Shown here: in pieces, positions 36,657 to 46,053 of the stretch
Numbering within the stretch: position 1 is the first letter of the stretch
Layout: each line of letters starts with the position of its first letter
Origin: Rhodobacter sp.
GTDB taxonomy: Bacteria > Pseudomonadota > Alphaproteobacteria > Rhodobacterales > Rhodobacteraceae
Assembly: GCA_020637595.1 (NCBI GenBank)
Contig: JACKKE010000009.1
Span: forward strand, 62,001-126,000
Length of the DNA: 64,000 bases
Reading direction: 5' to 3'
The notes under the pieces: generated by a model
Seen by the model: the letters and a program-made list of their open reading frames with translations, nothing else
Database searches by the model: none
What the model was told of the DNA's origin: nothing
Program-made: the position numbers and the translations under genes

Positions 36657-37548
36657 CTATGCAACGGCGTTTGGGACGAGTGCGTTGAGGCCCATGCGTT
36701 TGTTGTAGTCTGGGAATGAGAGCCTTTGTTCGGCGTTTGGGAGGCATCCTGCGGTGTGCATGGAGGCGTAGACGTCTGCGAGGCGTCGGGCAGTGGCGAG
36801 GAGGGCGGAGACGGGGTAGATGGCGAGAGCGAAGCCGAGGGCGTCGAGGTCTGCGACGGGGAGGTAGGGTGTTTTGCCGTCCTCGACCATGTTTGCGACG
36901 AGTTTTGCGCCCTTGAAGGTTTTCGGCGACGGTTCGGAGTTCCTCGAGGGATTGCGGGGCCTCGATGAAGAGGTGGGATGTCTGCGCCGGCGTCGAGGAA
37001 GGCCTCGCCGCGGCGCAGGGCCTCGTCGAAGCCGATGACGGCGCGGGCGTCGGTGCGCTGGCCATGACGAGGAAGTCGGAGGTGTCGCGTGCGGCGACGG
37101 CGGCGGCGATCTTGGCGGCGGCCTCAGCGCCCTTGATGACCTCCTTGAGGCCATGTGTCCCGCAGCGTTTGGGGAAGACCTGGTCCTCGAGCTGGATGCA
37201 GGCGACGCCGGCCTGTTCGTAGAGGCGGACGAGGCGGGCGACGTTGAGTTCGCTGCCGTGGCTGCTGTCGCCGTCGGCGATCAGCGGGACGGGTGTGCCG
37301 TCCTCGGTGCGGGCGGCGTCGGTGAGGGCGCGGGCGCGGTCGGCCATCTCGGTTGCGGTCATCAGGCCGATGTCGGGCATGCCGAGGGTGGAGCCTGAGA
37401 CGCCGAAGCCCGTCGCGTAGAGGGCCTCGAAGCCGGCCTGGGCGGCGATCCTGGCGGAGAGGCCGTCATAGATGCCGGGCGCCATCAGGGGTTGGCCCTG
37501 GGACAAGCGGCTGTTCAACGCCCGCGAGGGGGCCCGCAGCTGGGTCAT
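36657..37548 (-). pseudogene. Isocitrate lyase/PEP mutase-family protein, frameshifted
   Basis: TIM-barrel C-C or C-P lyase family (2-methylisocitrate lyase, oxaloacetate decarboxylase or dimethylmalate lyase type). Readable segments: MAPGIYDGLSARIAAQAGFEALYATGF, GVACIQLEDQVFPKRCG with the catalytic-type Cys, and DFLVMA followed by breaks near 37065, 36985 and 36915, then LVANMVEDGKTPYL and a C-terminal KRMGLNALVP. The usual KRCGH is disturbed to KRCGTHG, which two compensating indels would explain. Start taken at the ATG at 37548 (TQLRAPSRALN). Intact length would be about 297 aa. A possible role is splitting a methyl-branched hydroxy-dicarboxylate. Confidence 0.65.
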
Positions 37549-37583
37549 GGTTCTGGTCCTGATCCCGTGGTGTGCGGTAAAAT

Positions 37584-37641
37584 GTATCCAAAAACGGCGA
37601 ACAAGCAACTAATGATTGATATGAATCGCATTCTTGGATAC
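37584..37641. promoter_or_regulatory. Widely spaced inverted repeat in a divergent promoter
   Basis: GTATCCAA (37584-37591) and its exact reverse complement TTGGATAC (37634-37641), 42 bases apart in an AT-rich gap between divergent genes starting at 37548 and 37686. Two half-sites about five helical turns apart could bind a regulator that loops the DNA. Confidence 0.45.
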
Positions 37642-37685
37642 GAAATTTCCCAACGCAGTCGAATCATCCCGGGGAGGATCGGATC

Positions 37686-38223
37686 ATGGGCATCAGCGGG
37701 CTTCATCACGCGGCGTATCGCTTGCAAGCGACGCGGCAGAGACGGTGGCGTTCTACCGCGACTTTCTGGACCTCGATTTCAACATCGCGGTGGCCGAGAA
37801 CACGGTGCCGTCGACGGGCGAGTGGTCGCCGCATATCCACATCTTCCCGCAGATGGCGGATGGCAGCTTTGTCGCCTTCTTCGAGCTGCCCGAGGACAAG
37901 GGCGGGATCTCGACGAGGAGACGCCGAAATGGAGTGCAGCACCTGGCGCTGAAGGTTCCGGACATGGAGACGCTGCTGGCCTACAAGGCGCGGCTCGAGG
38001 CGGGCGGCGTCGAGGTTCTGGGACCGACCGACCACGATCTGCCAGTCGATCTATTTCTTCGACCCCTCGGGTCACCGGCTGGAGCTGGCGATCGACACGA
38101 CCTCGGCCGAGCTGGGGCGATGCTGCGCGCGGCGCCGGTGACGCTGGCCGAGTGGTCGCGCACCTGCAACGCGCGCCGGATGTCGATCCGCTGCACGCCA
38201 ACGCGCGGGCTGATCGGGGCTGA
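37686..38223 (+). pseudogene. Glyoxalase/VOC-fold dioxygenase-like protein, frameshifted
   Basis: Vicinal-oxygen-chelate fold. Readable: GISGLHHAAYR at the start, ETVAFYRDFLDLDFNI, VPSTGEWSPHIHIFPQMADGS, FVAFFELPEDKGG, VQHLALKVPDMETLLAYKARLEAGGVEV and, in another frame, a YFFDPSGHRLELAI-like end. The metal-binding His/Glu positions of the fold are suggested by LHHAAY, HLALKV and the final GHRLELA. Indels are needed near 37718, 37910, 37932, 38035, 38120 and 38160. Intact length about 180 aa. Might cleave or isomerise a catechol-type or keto compound. Confidence 0.6.
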
Positions 38224-38326
38224 TCGGGCCTGATCGGGGGCGCGCGGGTCGCGCCGGAGGCCTGAGATCCGGCTGAGATCCGGGGCCTGATCGGGGTTTG
38301 GGGCGCGAAAGACGGAGGGACGGGCG

Positions 38327-39485
38327 TTGACACCCACCTATGAGCTGCGGCGCGAGCCGATCATCCTGTCCTTCGAGGAGAAGGCGGCGTTCACCGAGAC
38401 CTACGGCTTCGTCGGCTCCGCAGGGCTATGTGTTCCTGGAGGGCCAGCGGCTGCTGCCTGAGGCCATGACAGCGACACGGTGCTGATCTTCGCACCCGGC
38501 CTCGACGCTGAACCTGATGCCCTTGCCGGCGGAGCTGGCGCGGGCCGGGCATCACGTGATCTGCGGCGCCTCGCGCTATGCCAAGAACGACGCGCCGCTG
38601 ATCATGGAGAAGGTGGTGGCGGACCTGGGCGCCTATGTGCGCCACGCGCGCGAGGACCTGGGCTATCGCACCGTCGTGCTCTGCGGCTGGTCGGGGGCGG
38701 GTCGCTGGCGACCTTCTACCAGTCCCAGGCCGAGGCGCCGACGATCACCCACACGCCGGCGGGCGACGTCTATGACCTGACGCGGGCTGGGCTGCAGCCG
38801 GCGGATGCGCTGATGTTCATCGCCGCGCATACCGGGCGGGCGCGGATCCTGGCGGAATGGATCGACCCTCGGTGCGCAACGAGCTCGATCCCGACGATTG
38901 CGACCCGGCGCTGAACCTCTACGGCGGGCAGATCGAACCGCCCTATACGGCCGGGTTCGTCGCCACCTACCGGCGGCGCAGCGGGCGCGGGTGCGCCGGA
39001 TCACCGAGCATGCGCTGGACACGCTGGACAGGCTGAAGGCGCGCGGCGGCGCCGAGGTCGAGCGGCCGTTCCTGGTGCACCGCACGATGGCCGACCCGCG
39101 GTTCCTCGACCCGACGCTGGAACCCAACGACCGCCGCCCGGGCTGGTGCTACCTCGGCAACCCCGAGACGGCCAACAACGGCCCCGCCGGCCTCGCCCGC
39201 TTCACCACCCTGCGCGCCTGGCTCAGCCAATGGTCCCCCGACCACTCCCGCGCCGACGCCGAGGCCTGCATCAAGACCGTCACCGTGCCGCTCCTGGTGG
39301 TCGAGAACTCCGCAGACGACGCCGTCCCAACCGCACACCCACGCTGCGTCTTCGACGCCGCAACCACAAAAGACAAAACATACCAACGCATCGACGGCGC
39401 AACTCACTACTACAAAGACCAACCAACTCACCAATCATACGCCGTAAACCTCATGACCCAATGGCTGCAAAACCGCAGGTTCTAA
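38327..39485 (+). pseudogene. Alpha/beta hydrolase, frameshifted in its first half
   Basis: About 385 aa when reassembled. Starts tentatively at TTG 38327 behind GGAGGGAC. Readable: YELRREPIILSFEEKAAF, NLMPLPAELARAGHHVICGASRYAKND, the nucleophile elbow GYRTVVLCGWSGG (broken at about 38697), then a clean C-terminal part with VPLLVVENSADDAVPTAHP (acid) and IDGATHYYK (His). Breaks cluster at about 38420, 38465, 38505, 38697, 38870 and 38975. The last 180 bases are richer in A with A-ending codons than the rest. Substrate unknown; next to a VOC-fold gene, a ring-fission product hydrolase is possible. Confidence 0.65.
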
Positions 39486-39617
39486 GACAGAACGGACAGG
39501 GGGGCGGCAAAGAGAGTATTCGGTGCGGCCGCGATCACTGCGGCCACGAAAGAGATGCCGTGCCCGGTGCGGTCGAAGCCCGGCCGGGGCGGTGGGTCAG
39601 AACCTGGAGGAACGACT

Positions 39618-40646
39618 ATGAAGAGAAGAACCACACTGCTCGGAGGTCTGTCGCTGGCTGCACTGGCGGCGATGGGCACGCTGGCGCCGCAAGCGGCTTC
39701 GGCGGATACGGTCACGCTGCGCGTGGCCTCCTATGCCCCGGCGGGCAATTTCGTGAACGACGAGATCATCGCCGGTTTCCTCGACCAGGTGGTCGCGGAC
39801 AGCGAGGGCACGCTGGCCTATCAGATCTTCCCCGGTGGCACGCTGGGCCGCAACCCGGCCGAACAGCTGCGCCTGGTGCAGGACGGCGTGGCCGATATCG
39901 CGCTGATCCTGCCGTCGTTCACCCCGGGTGCGCTGGACACCTATGGCGTGATCGAGATCCCCGGCCTGATCCACGACCCCTATGAGGGTTCGGTCGCCCT
40001 GGCCGAGGCGTTTTCGGCCGGTCTGCTGCCGACCCCGGACCGCACGCATATGCTGGGCGTGTTCAGCACCGACGTGAACATCGTCAGCCTCAGCTCGCCG
40101 ATCGAGAGCCTCGACGCGCTGGCAGGTCTGCGGATCCGCGTCGTCGGCCGCCCGCAGGCCGAAGCGGTCGAGTTCCTCGGCGCGGTTCCGACCAGCGGTA
40201 TCACCTCGCCCGAAACCGCCGAGGCCGTGTCGCGCGGCACCGTCGACGGCGCGGTGATGGGCCCGGGGGCGCTGGTCGCCTACCGTGTCAGCGAAGTCGT
40301 GCACCAGCACATCCGTCTGCCGATGGGCGCGCCGGCCATGCTGCTGCCGATGAACGAGAACACCTGGAACCGCCTGTCGGAACCCGCCCGCGCCGCGTTC
40401 GAGCGCCACGGTGGCGAGGTGTTCGCGCATTTCGCCGGCGAGATCTTTGCCCGCCAGGCCGCGCATTACATGCAGGTGAACCTGGACATGGACGGTCACT
40501 CGCAGCTCGAGGTCGATGACGCGGCAATGGCGCGCTTCACCGAAGGCACCCGTCCGATCGCGGCCAGCTTTGCCGATCGCGGGGCCGAGTTCGGCGCGGT
40601 TCTGGAGAGCATGAACGCCAGCCTGGAGCGCCTGCGTGCCCAATGA
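39618..40646 (+). CDS. TRAP transporter periplasmic binding protein (DctP family)
   Basis: 342 aa. Sec signal peptide MKRRTTLLGGLSLAALAAMG ending at the Ala-rich ASA about residue 30. Mature sequence has TRAP landmarks: VADIALILPSFTPG, LDALAGLRIRVVGRPQAEAVEFLGA with the conserved carboxylate-binding Arg (family RxxG region), and VDGAVMGPGALVAYRVSEV. TGGAGGA at 39605-39611 supports the ATG at 39618. It begins an intact TRAP operon. TRAP systems import organic acids using an ion gradient; the ligand is unknown. The 130 bases before it hold a GGCCGC/GCGGCC inverted repeat at about 39526-39546. Confidence 0.9.
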   Translation: MKRRTTLLGGLSLAALAAMGTLAPQAASADTVTLRVASYAPAGNFVNDEIIAGFLDQVVADSEGTLAYQIFPGGTLGRNPAEQLRLVQDGVADIALILPSFTPGALDTYGVIEIPGLIHDPYEGSVALAEAFSAGLLPTPDRTHMLGVFSTDVNIVSLSSPIESLDALAGLRIRVVGRPQAEAVEFLGAVPTSGITSPETAEAVSRGTVDGAVMGPGALVAYRVSEVVHQHIRLPMGAPAMLLPMNENTWNRLSEPARAAFERHGGEVFAHFAGEIFARQAAHYMQVNLDMDGHSQLEVDDAAMARFTEGTRPIAASFADRGAEFGAVLESMNASLERLRAQ

Positions 40647-41166
40647 TCCCTCCAGAGCAGGGCAAGGGGAGGTGCGGACCGGTGTCCGCGCCTCCTTCTC
40701 GGCGACCTGCAATTCTCTGGCGCAGATCCTGGCGATCAGCTCGATGGGTTTGGTGCTGATCTATGTGTTGATGATCTGCGCCAACGTCATCCTTCGCTAT
40801 TTCTTCAACGCGCCGATGGGCTGGGTCAGCGACATGGGGGCGATCTTTGTGCCCCTGGCGATGGCGCCCTGTCTGGCCGTTGCTGCTGCCCGCGGCATGC
40901 TGGTGGTGGTGACGATGGTCGGTGAACGCCTGCCGGTGCCGCTGCGCCGGCTGTTTGTCACGCTCGCGCGCGCGGCCACTGCGGGCGTGCTGGCGGTGAT
41001 CGCGTGGAAGGTCTTCGGTTATGCGATGGACACCCTGGCAGAGAACCGCTCGACGATGCTGATCGGCGTCCCGGTCTGGCCCGTCTGGTTTGCGGTCTCT
41101 GCTGCGTTCGCGCTGGCCGTTCCCCTGTCGCTGGCACCGCAAACCCAACGCGACGCGGAGGTCTGA
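40636..41166 (+). CDS. TRAP transporter small permease (DctQ family)
   Basis: 176 aa with four predicted membrane helices (for example LAISSMGLVLIYVLMICANV, AIFVPLAMAPCLAVAAA, GVLAVIAWKVFG and AVSAAFALAVPLSL). The family motif RYFFNAPMGWVSDMG is present after helix 1. It uses a GTG start inside the binding-protein gene, an 11-base overlap. Works with the large permease in one membrane complex. Confidence 0.87.
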   Translation: MPNDPSRAGQGEVRTGVRASFSATCNSLAQILAISSMGLVLIYVLMICANVILRYFFNAPMGWVSDMGAIFVPLAMAPCLAVAAARGMLVVVTMVGERLPVPLRRLFVTLARAATAGVLAVIAWKVFGYAMDTLAENRSTMLIGVPVWPVWFAVSAAFALAVPLSLAPQTQRDAEV

Positions 41167-42483
41167 ATGGTTCAGGATCCAATTCTCTGGCTGGCTGTCG
41201 CATTCGTGAGCATGCTGGTCCTGATCTTCATCGAGGTGCCGATCGGCATCGCGATGGCGATTGTCGGCGTGACCGGCGTGTCCTTCATCATCGGATGGGG
41301 TCCGGCGCTGACCCTGCTGGCGGTCGAACCTGCCAGCGCCGTGAACAGCTCGGAGCTGGCGACGATCCCGATGTTCCTGTTAATGGGGAACCTGGCCACA
41401 TCGGCCGGGATCTCGGGCGATATCTTCCGCGTTGCGCAGGCTTTCATGGGCCACCGCCGCGGTGGCATGGCGATGGCCACCATCGTCGGCTGCGCGGGGT
41501 ATGGCGCGATCTGCGGCTCGTCGGCGGCGACGACGGCGGCGATGACCCGTATCGCCCTGCCGGAAATGGAAACGCGCCGCTATTCGGGCGGGTTCGCCGC
41601 CGCCACCATCGCCACCGGCGGTGGATTGGGCATGTTGATCCCGCCGTCGATCATCATGGTGCTCTATGCCGTGTTGACCGAGCAGTTCGTGCTGGAACTC
41701 TTTGCCGCGGCGATCGTGCCGGGGCTGCTCAGTGTCGTGCTTTATCTGCTGGCGATCTGGTTCATCGCCAAGCGCAATCCCGACGGCGCCCCGCCGACCG
41801 AACGCGCCGGCTGGGCTGAACGGTGGCAGGTCGCGCGTCAGGGCTGGCGGGCCTATGTGACGATCCTGCTGGTCGTCGTCGGCATCTATTCGGGCGTGTT
41901 CACCGTGCTCGAGGCGGCGGCGGTCGGGGTGTTCGTCACCGGGGCCTTCTGGGTCTTTTCGCCGGCGCGCAGCTGGACCGAGCTGAAGGCCGTGGTGCTG
42001 GAAGCGGCCTCGCTGACCGGGATGATGGTGACGATGGTGATCGGCGCTTCGTCGATGGGCTATCTGCTGACGCTGACCAACGCGCCGCTGCAGATCGTCG
42101 ACGCGGTCGAGAACATGGGCCTGTCGCCGCTGATGGTGATGTTGCTGCTGCTGGCGATGTATATCGTGCTGGGGATGATCTTTGACTCGATCGCCGCGCT
42201 GGTGCTGACCATGCCCTTCGTCTTTCCGCTGGTCGTCAGCCTGGGCTACGATCCGGTCTGGTGGGGCATCATCAACGTGATGATCATCGAAATCGCGCTG
42301 GTCACCCCGCCGATCGGCATGAACGTGTTCATCGTGCAGGCTCTGGCCCCGCACCTGAAGCTGGGCGAGATCTTTCGCGCGCTGGGGCCCTTCATCGTTG
42401 CCAACCTCACCTGGCTGGCGCTGATGATCGCCTTCCCGCAGATCGCCCTTTGGCTGCCCGGGGTCATCGCCGCCGGACACTAG
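41167..42483 (+). CDS. TRAP transporter large permease (DctM family)
   Basis: 438 aa, about 12 hydrophobic segments. DctM signatures: VPIGIAMAIVGVTG, AGISGDIFRVAQAFMG, YGAICGSSAATTAAMTRIALP, and near the end LVTPPIGMNVFIVQALAP. It starts directly after the DctQ stop. This is the ion-coupled transport channel of the TRAP system. Confidence 0.92.
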   Translation: MVQDPILWLAVAFVSMLVLIFIEVPIGIAMAIVGVTGVSFIIGWGPALTLLAVEPASAVNSSELATIPMFLLMGNLATSAGISGDIFRVAQAFMGHRRGGMAMATIVGCAGYGAICGSSAATTAAMTRIALPEMETRRYSGGFAAATIATGGGLGMLIPPSIIMVLYAVLTEQFVLELFAAAIVPGLLSVVLYLLAIWFIAKRNPDGAPPTERAGWAERWQVARQGWRAYVTILLVVVGIYSGVFTVLEAAAVGVFVTGAFWVFSPARSWTELKAVVLEAASLTGMMVTMVIGASSMGYLLTLTNAPLQIVDAVENMGLSPLMVMLLLLAMYIVLGMIFDSIAALVLTMPFVFPLVVSLGYDPVWWGIINVMIIEIALVTPPIGMNVFIVQALAPHLKLGEIFRALGPFIVANLTWLALMIAFPQIALWLPGVIAAGH

Positions 42484-42513
42484 CCAGCCCCGCAAGGCTC
42501 TCAGGAGGAAACC

Positions 42514-43728
42514 ATGTCCGACCAGACCCCCGGCAACGTCGCTTTCGATCCACGTTCGCCGCGGCTACGCGAAGACCCGGTGGCCTTCTGGGAGGGGCTG
42601 CGCGCCAAGGGGGCACTGTACCCCAACGGCAACGGCACCTGGGTCGCAACCAGCTACCGGGCCTGCTCCGAGTTGCTGCGCGACAGCCAGAACGTCGCCA
42701 AGGCCACGGCGCAGCGTCTGGCGAACATGCCGCGCGGGCGGTTCTATGACTACAACGTCAACACGATGGCCTTCATGGACGGCCCCGAGCATCGCAAGGT
42801 GCGCGGGGCCGTTTTTCCGGCTTTCGGTCCAGGTAACATCCGCCGCATGACCGAGACCGTCGAAGCCCTGTGCGGCGAGTTCATGGCCGACTTGAAGGGG
42901 CGCCCCGGTTTCGATTTCATGCGCGACTTTGCCACGCCCTTTCCGCTCTATGTGATCTGCGACATCCTGGGCATTCCGCGCGATCACCGCGAGACATTCG
43001 GCGAGGGGGCGCATGCGGTGGTGGCCGGGCTCGAACCGATGGCCCCGCCGGAACTGATCGCCCGCGCCGATGCCGCCTGCGATGCGCTGGGTGCGATTGT
43101 CACCCGCTATGCCCGGGAACGCCCGGCCGATCCCGATGGCGATCTGATCAGCTTCCTCAAGGCCCAGCATGAGGCCGGGCTGATCGACTGGGACCAGTAT
43201 GTGAACCACATGATTTTCCTGCTGGTGGCCGGGCACGAGACGACCTCGACCATGCTGTCGCAGGGGATGAACTATCTCCTGCGGCACCCGGAACAGGCCG
43301 CCGCGCTGCGCGCCGATCCGTCGCGCGCGATGACCGCGGTCAACGAGATCCTGCGCCTGCATCCGCCGCTGCAATTCGTGCTGCGCCAGACCCTGGCGCC
43401 GGTGACGGTCGAGGGGGTCGAGCTGCCGGCCGGTCAGCTGATCTTTGTGCTGGTAGGCGCGGCGAACCGCGACCCCGAGATGTTCCCCGATCCCGACACG
43501 CTGGATCTGGCGCGCACCAACGCGGCCTCGCATCTGGCCTTCATCGCCGGCCCGCACACCTGCCTTGGCTCGAACCTTGCCCGGCTCGAGGGGCGGATGG
43601 TGTTTGAACGCATCCTGCGCGAGATGCCGGACCTCATGCTGGATGGCCCGCCGGCGCCGAACCAGAACTTCCTGTTCCAGGGGTTCTCGGCCATGCCAGT
43701 CCGCCAGTCCGCGCCGCATCCGGTCTGA
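42514..43728 (+). CDS. Cytochrome P450
   Basis: 404 aa bacterial soluble P450. I-helix AGHETT (239-244), ExxR pair E278/R281 (NEILR), haem loop FIAGPHTCLG with thiolate C350. Normal length. CAGGAGG precedes the ATG, 30 bases after DctM, so it is probably in the TRAP operon and hydroxylates or O-demethylates the imported compound. No ferredoxin or P450 reductase gene is adjacent; the FNR-ferredoxin reductase at 1713 or a distant partner may serve it. Confidence 0.92.
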   Translation: MSDQTPGNVAFDPRSPRLREDPVAFWEGLRAKGALYPNGNGTWVATSYRACSELLRDSQNVAKATAQRLANMPRGRFYDYNVNTMAFMDGPEHRKVRGAVFPAFGPGNIRRMTETVEALCGEFMADLKGRPGFDFMRDFATPFPLYVICDILGIPRDHRETFGEGAHAVVAGLEPMAPPELIARADAACDALGAIVTRYARERPADPDGDLISFLKAQHEAGLIDWDQYVNHMIFLLVAGHETTSTMLSQGMNYLLRHPEQAAALRADPSRAMTAVNEILRLHPPLQFVLRQTLAPVTVEGVELPAGQLIFVLVGAANRDPEMFPDPDTLDLARTNAASHLAFIAGPHTCLGSNLARLEGRMVFERILREMPDLMLDGPPAPNQNFLFQGFSAMPVRQSAPHPV

Positions 43729-43753
43729 CACCGGCGGCCCCGGCGCGGCGCGG

Positions 43754-44680
43754 TCAGGCCAGATCCCGCTCGATGAAGGTGCGAAACTGGCGAACCGCGG
43801 GCTGGCTGGCATTCTCGTTCCAGACGATGCCGACCGAGGGAAAGCTGCCGTCCATCGCGACCTGCAGCGACCGGATCAGTCCGCTCTGCGCCAGGTCGTC
43901 CGCGACGCGGGCGGGCAGGATCGCCAGATAGGGGCCCGAGTCGAGAATGGCCAGCGTGGTGAACAGGTCGCTGGTTTCGATCGTGTCGGCGGGGGCGGGC
44001 AGGCCCTTGGCGGCCAGCGCCCGGGTGACGTATTCGCGCGGTTGCGTTCCCTGCAGCGGCAGGCACCAGGGCGCGCCGATCAGCTCGCGCAGCGAACGGG
44101 CCTCGTCATAGCGGGTGTTGCCGGCGCCGGTGACGATGCGCGAATCGTTCTCGTGCAGCTGTTGATACGGAAATCCGTCCTTTTGCAGCTCGGGCATCGG
44201 CGAGCAGAACAGCGCGTGGATGTCGCCGCTCAGGATCTGCTGCGCCAGGGCCGGCGCGGTGCCGTGGCGGATCTCGATCTTGATGTCGGGGTGCTTTGCG
44301 CGAAAGGCGACCGCCGCCCGGCCCAGAAACCGTTGGAGCGAGTTGACGGCGATGCCGATCACCAGCCGCCCGCTCAGCCCGGCGTCGATATGGCGCAGGG
44401 TCTCATCGAGCGCGCCCAGTTCCGCCAGCACCCGCCGCGCCGCCTGGATAAAGGCCTCGCCCGACTGGGTGGGCCTGAGCCACAGCCGACCGCGCTCAAA
44501 GAGCGCGCAGCCGGTGGTTTCCTCCATCTCGCGCAGGGTCTTGGACACGGCGGCATTGCTGATGGCCAGCAGGTCCGCCGCCGCCTGCACGCTGTTCACC
44601 TCGGACAGCGCCACGGCGGTCCTGAAATGGCGCAGGCTGATCGGGTGGCGATGAAAGGGCGAGGCGGTCAGGTCGGGCAT
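43754..44680 (-). CDS. LysR-family regulator
   Basis: 308 aa. Winged helix-turn-helix at about 15-75: SLRHFRTAVALSEVNSVQAA then LLAISNAAVSKTLREMEE. The remainder is a two-lobed effector domain starting at RLVIGIAVNSLQRF. It overlaps the end of the M20 peptidase gene by 13 bases, so it is the last gene of the minus-strand ABC-peptidase operon. LysR genes more often sit divergent from their target, so this position suggests auto-feedback of its own operon. Confidence 0.88.
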   Translation of the reverse strand: MPDLTASPFHRHPISLRHFRTAVALSEVNSVQAAADLLAISNAAVSKTLREMEETTGCALFERGRLWLRPTQSGEAFIQAARRVLAELGALDETLRHIDAGLSGRLVIGIAVNSLQRFLGRAAVAFRAKHPDIKIEIRHGTAPALAQQILSGDIHALFCSPMPELQKDGFPYQQLHENDSRIVTGAGNTRYDEARSLRELIGAPWCLPLQGTQPREYVTRALAAKGLPAPADTIETSDLFTTLAILDSGPYLAILPARVADDLAQSGLIRSLQVAMDGSFPSVGIVWNENASQPAVRQFRTFIERDLA

Positions 44681-46053
44681 GACGCAAAGGCGGCTGGCGG
44701 GAACCGACCCAGGGCGCGCAGCACGGCGGGCCAGTTCGCCAGCGCCTCGTCAAAGGAGGAAAGCCGCAGGAACTCGTCGGGCGCATGGGCGCGTTCGTCC
44801 ATCGCGGATACGCCAAGCATCAGTGTTTCCACCCCCAGAAGCGCCTTGAGCATCGGAATGACCGGAACCGTTCCACCGGCCAGCATCGCAGCCGCCTCGT
44901 GTCCGTGCAAGTCCGTCAGGCTGTGCTGTGCGGCCAGAAACAGCGGATGGGTGCGCGGCAGGACATAGGCATCCACATCCGCCGCATCGCGGGTAAAGGC
45001 GATCTCGACACCCGCGCCGCACTGCGCCTCAAGGTGGCGGCGAAAGGCGGCGACGGCCTTGGTCGCCGATTGCCAATAGGCGTGGCGCAGCGTGAACTTG
45101 GCGGTGGCCGTAGCCGGCACGATCGTCTTGCTGCCCGCGCCGGTATAGCCGCCCGTGATCCCGTTGCAGTCGATGCTGGGATGGACCGTCAGCTTTTGCG
45201 CCAGCGGGATCGCCGGGTCGCCAAAGGGCGCGGCGCCGATCCCGGCATAGAAGGGGCCGGGATCGACGGGCAGGCTGGGCGCGGGCTCAAGGCCAGGCGG
45301 GGGCTGAAAGTCGGGCACCTGAATCCGCCCGTCGGCGTCATGCAGGCTGGCGATCAGCCGCGACAGTTCATGCACCGCGTTGCGCACCGCGCCGCCATAG
45401 CGGCCCGAATGCAGGTCGCCCGTCGCCGTGCGCAGTGTCACGCTCAACCGGCTGTTGCCCCGGCAGCCGGTGCCAAAACTGGGCGCGGCCCCTTCGGCGC
45501 GCATCCCGTCGGCCGAGATCACAGCATCGCATCGCAGCAGGTCCAGGTTCTCGCGCAGGATCCGTTCCAGCGTGGCGCTGCCCGTCTCTTCCTCACCTTC
45601 GAGCAGAAGCTTGATGTTGACCGGGCACTGCCCCTCGACTTGCAGAAACGCCCTGAGGACCGCCAGCACCGCGACCAGCGCGCCCTTCATATCGGTCACA
45701 CCGCGCGCATAGAGCCGGCCGTCGCGGATGTCGGGGGCAAAGGGGGGCGAGGTCCAGCTCTCCAGCGGGTCGGGGGGCTGCACGTCGTAATGGCCATAGA
45801 TCAGGATCGTCGGCAGTCCGGGCCGCGGCGCGGTTTCCGCATAGAGCGAAGGGTGCCCGCCCGCTTGCAAACGGCGGACACCCCGGAACCCCGCCTGCTC
45901 CAGCAGGGTTTGCAGCCAGTCGGTGGCCTCGGCCATGCCTTGGGCAAAGGCGGGATCGGCGCTGACGCTGGGAAAGCGCAACAGCGTCATCAGCTCATCC
46001 AGCACCCGGTCGCGTTGGGCTTGCAACCGGGCGGTGACGGGATCGGCGCTCAT
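44668..46053 (-). CDS. M20-family metallopeptidase (dipeptidase type)
   Basis: 461 aa, cytoplasmic zinc exopeptidase. Metal ligands: GHYDVQPPDP (H-x-D), LLEGEEETGS with the catalytic Glu-Glu, and a C-terminal His region near PVIPMLK. The long form without signal peptide matches the dipeptidase (CNDP-like) branch. The ATG at 46053 overlaps the upstream stop (ATGA); longer readings give Arg-rich nonsense. Its neighbours suggest hydrolysis of an imported peptide-like or N-acyl amino acid. Confidence 0.88.
   Translation of the reverse strand: MSADPVTARLQAQRDRVLDELMTLLRFPSVSADPAFAQGMAEATDWLQTLLEQAGFRGVRRLQAGGHPSLYAETAPRPGLPTILIYGHYDVQPPDPLESWTSPPFAPDIRDGRLYARGVTDMKGALVAVLAVLRAFLQVEGQCPVNIKLLLEGEEETGSATLERILRENLDLLRCDAVISADGMRAEGAAPSFGTGCRGNSRLSVTLRTATGDLHSGRYGGAVRNAVHELSRLIASLHDADGRIQVPDFQPPPGLEPAPSLPVDPGPFYAGIGAAPFGDPAIPLAQKLTVHPSIDCNGITGGYTGAGSKTIVPATATAKFTLRHAYWQSATKAVAAFRRHLEAQCGAGVEIAFTRDAADVDAYVLPRTHPLFLAAQHSLTDLHGHEAAAMLAGGTVPVIPMLKALLGVETLMLGVSAMDERAHAPDEFLRLSSFDEALANWPAVLRALGRFPPAAFASCPT

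Noticed and set aside
29976..39485. Treating the frameshifted fragments as separate small genes
   Set aside because: Consecutive fragments complete one another in the order of known full-length proteins, so each set is one gene with indels.
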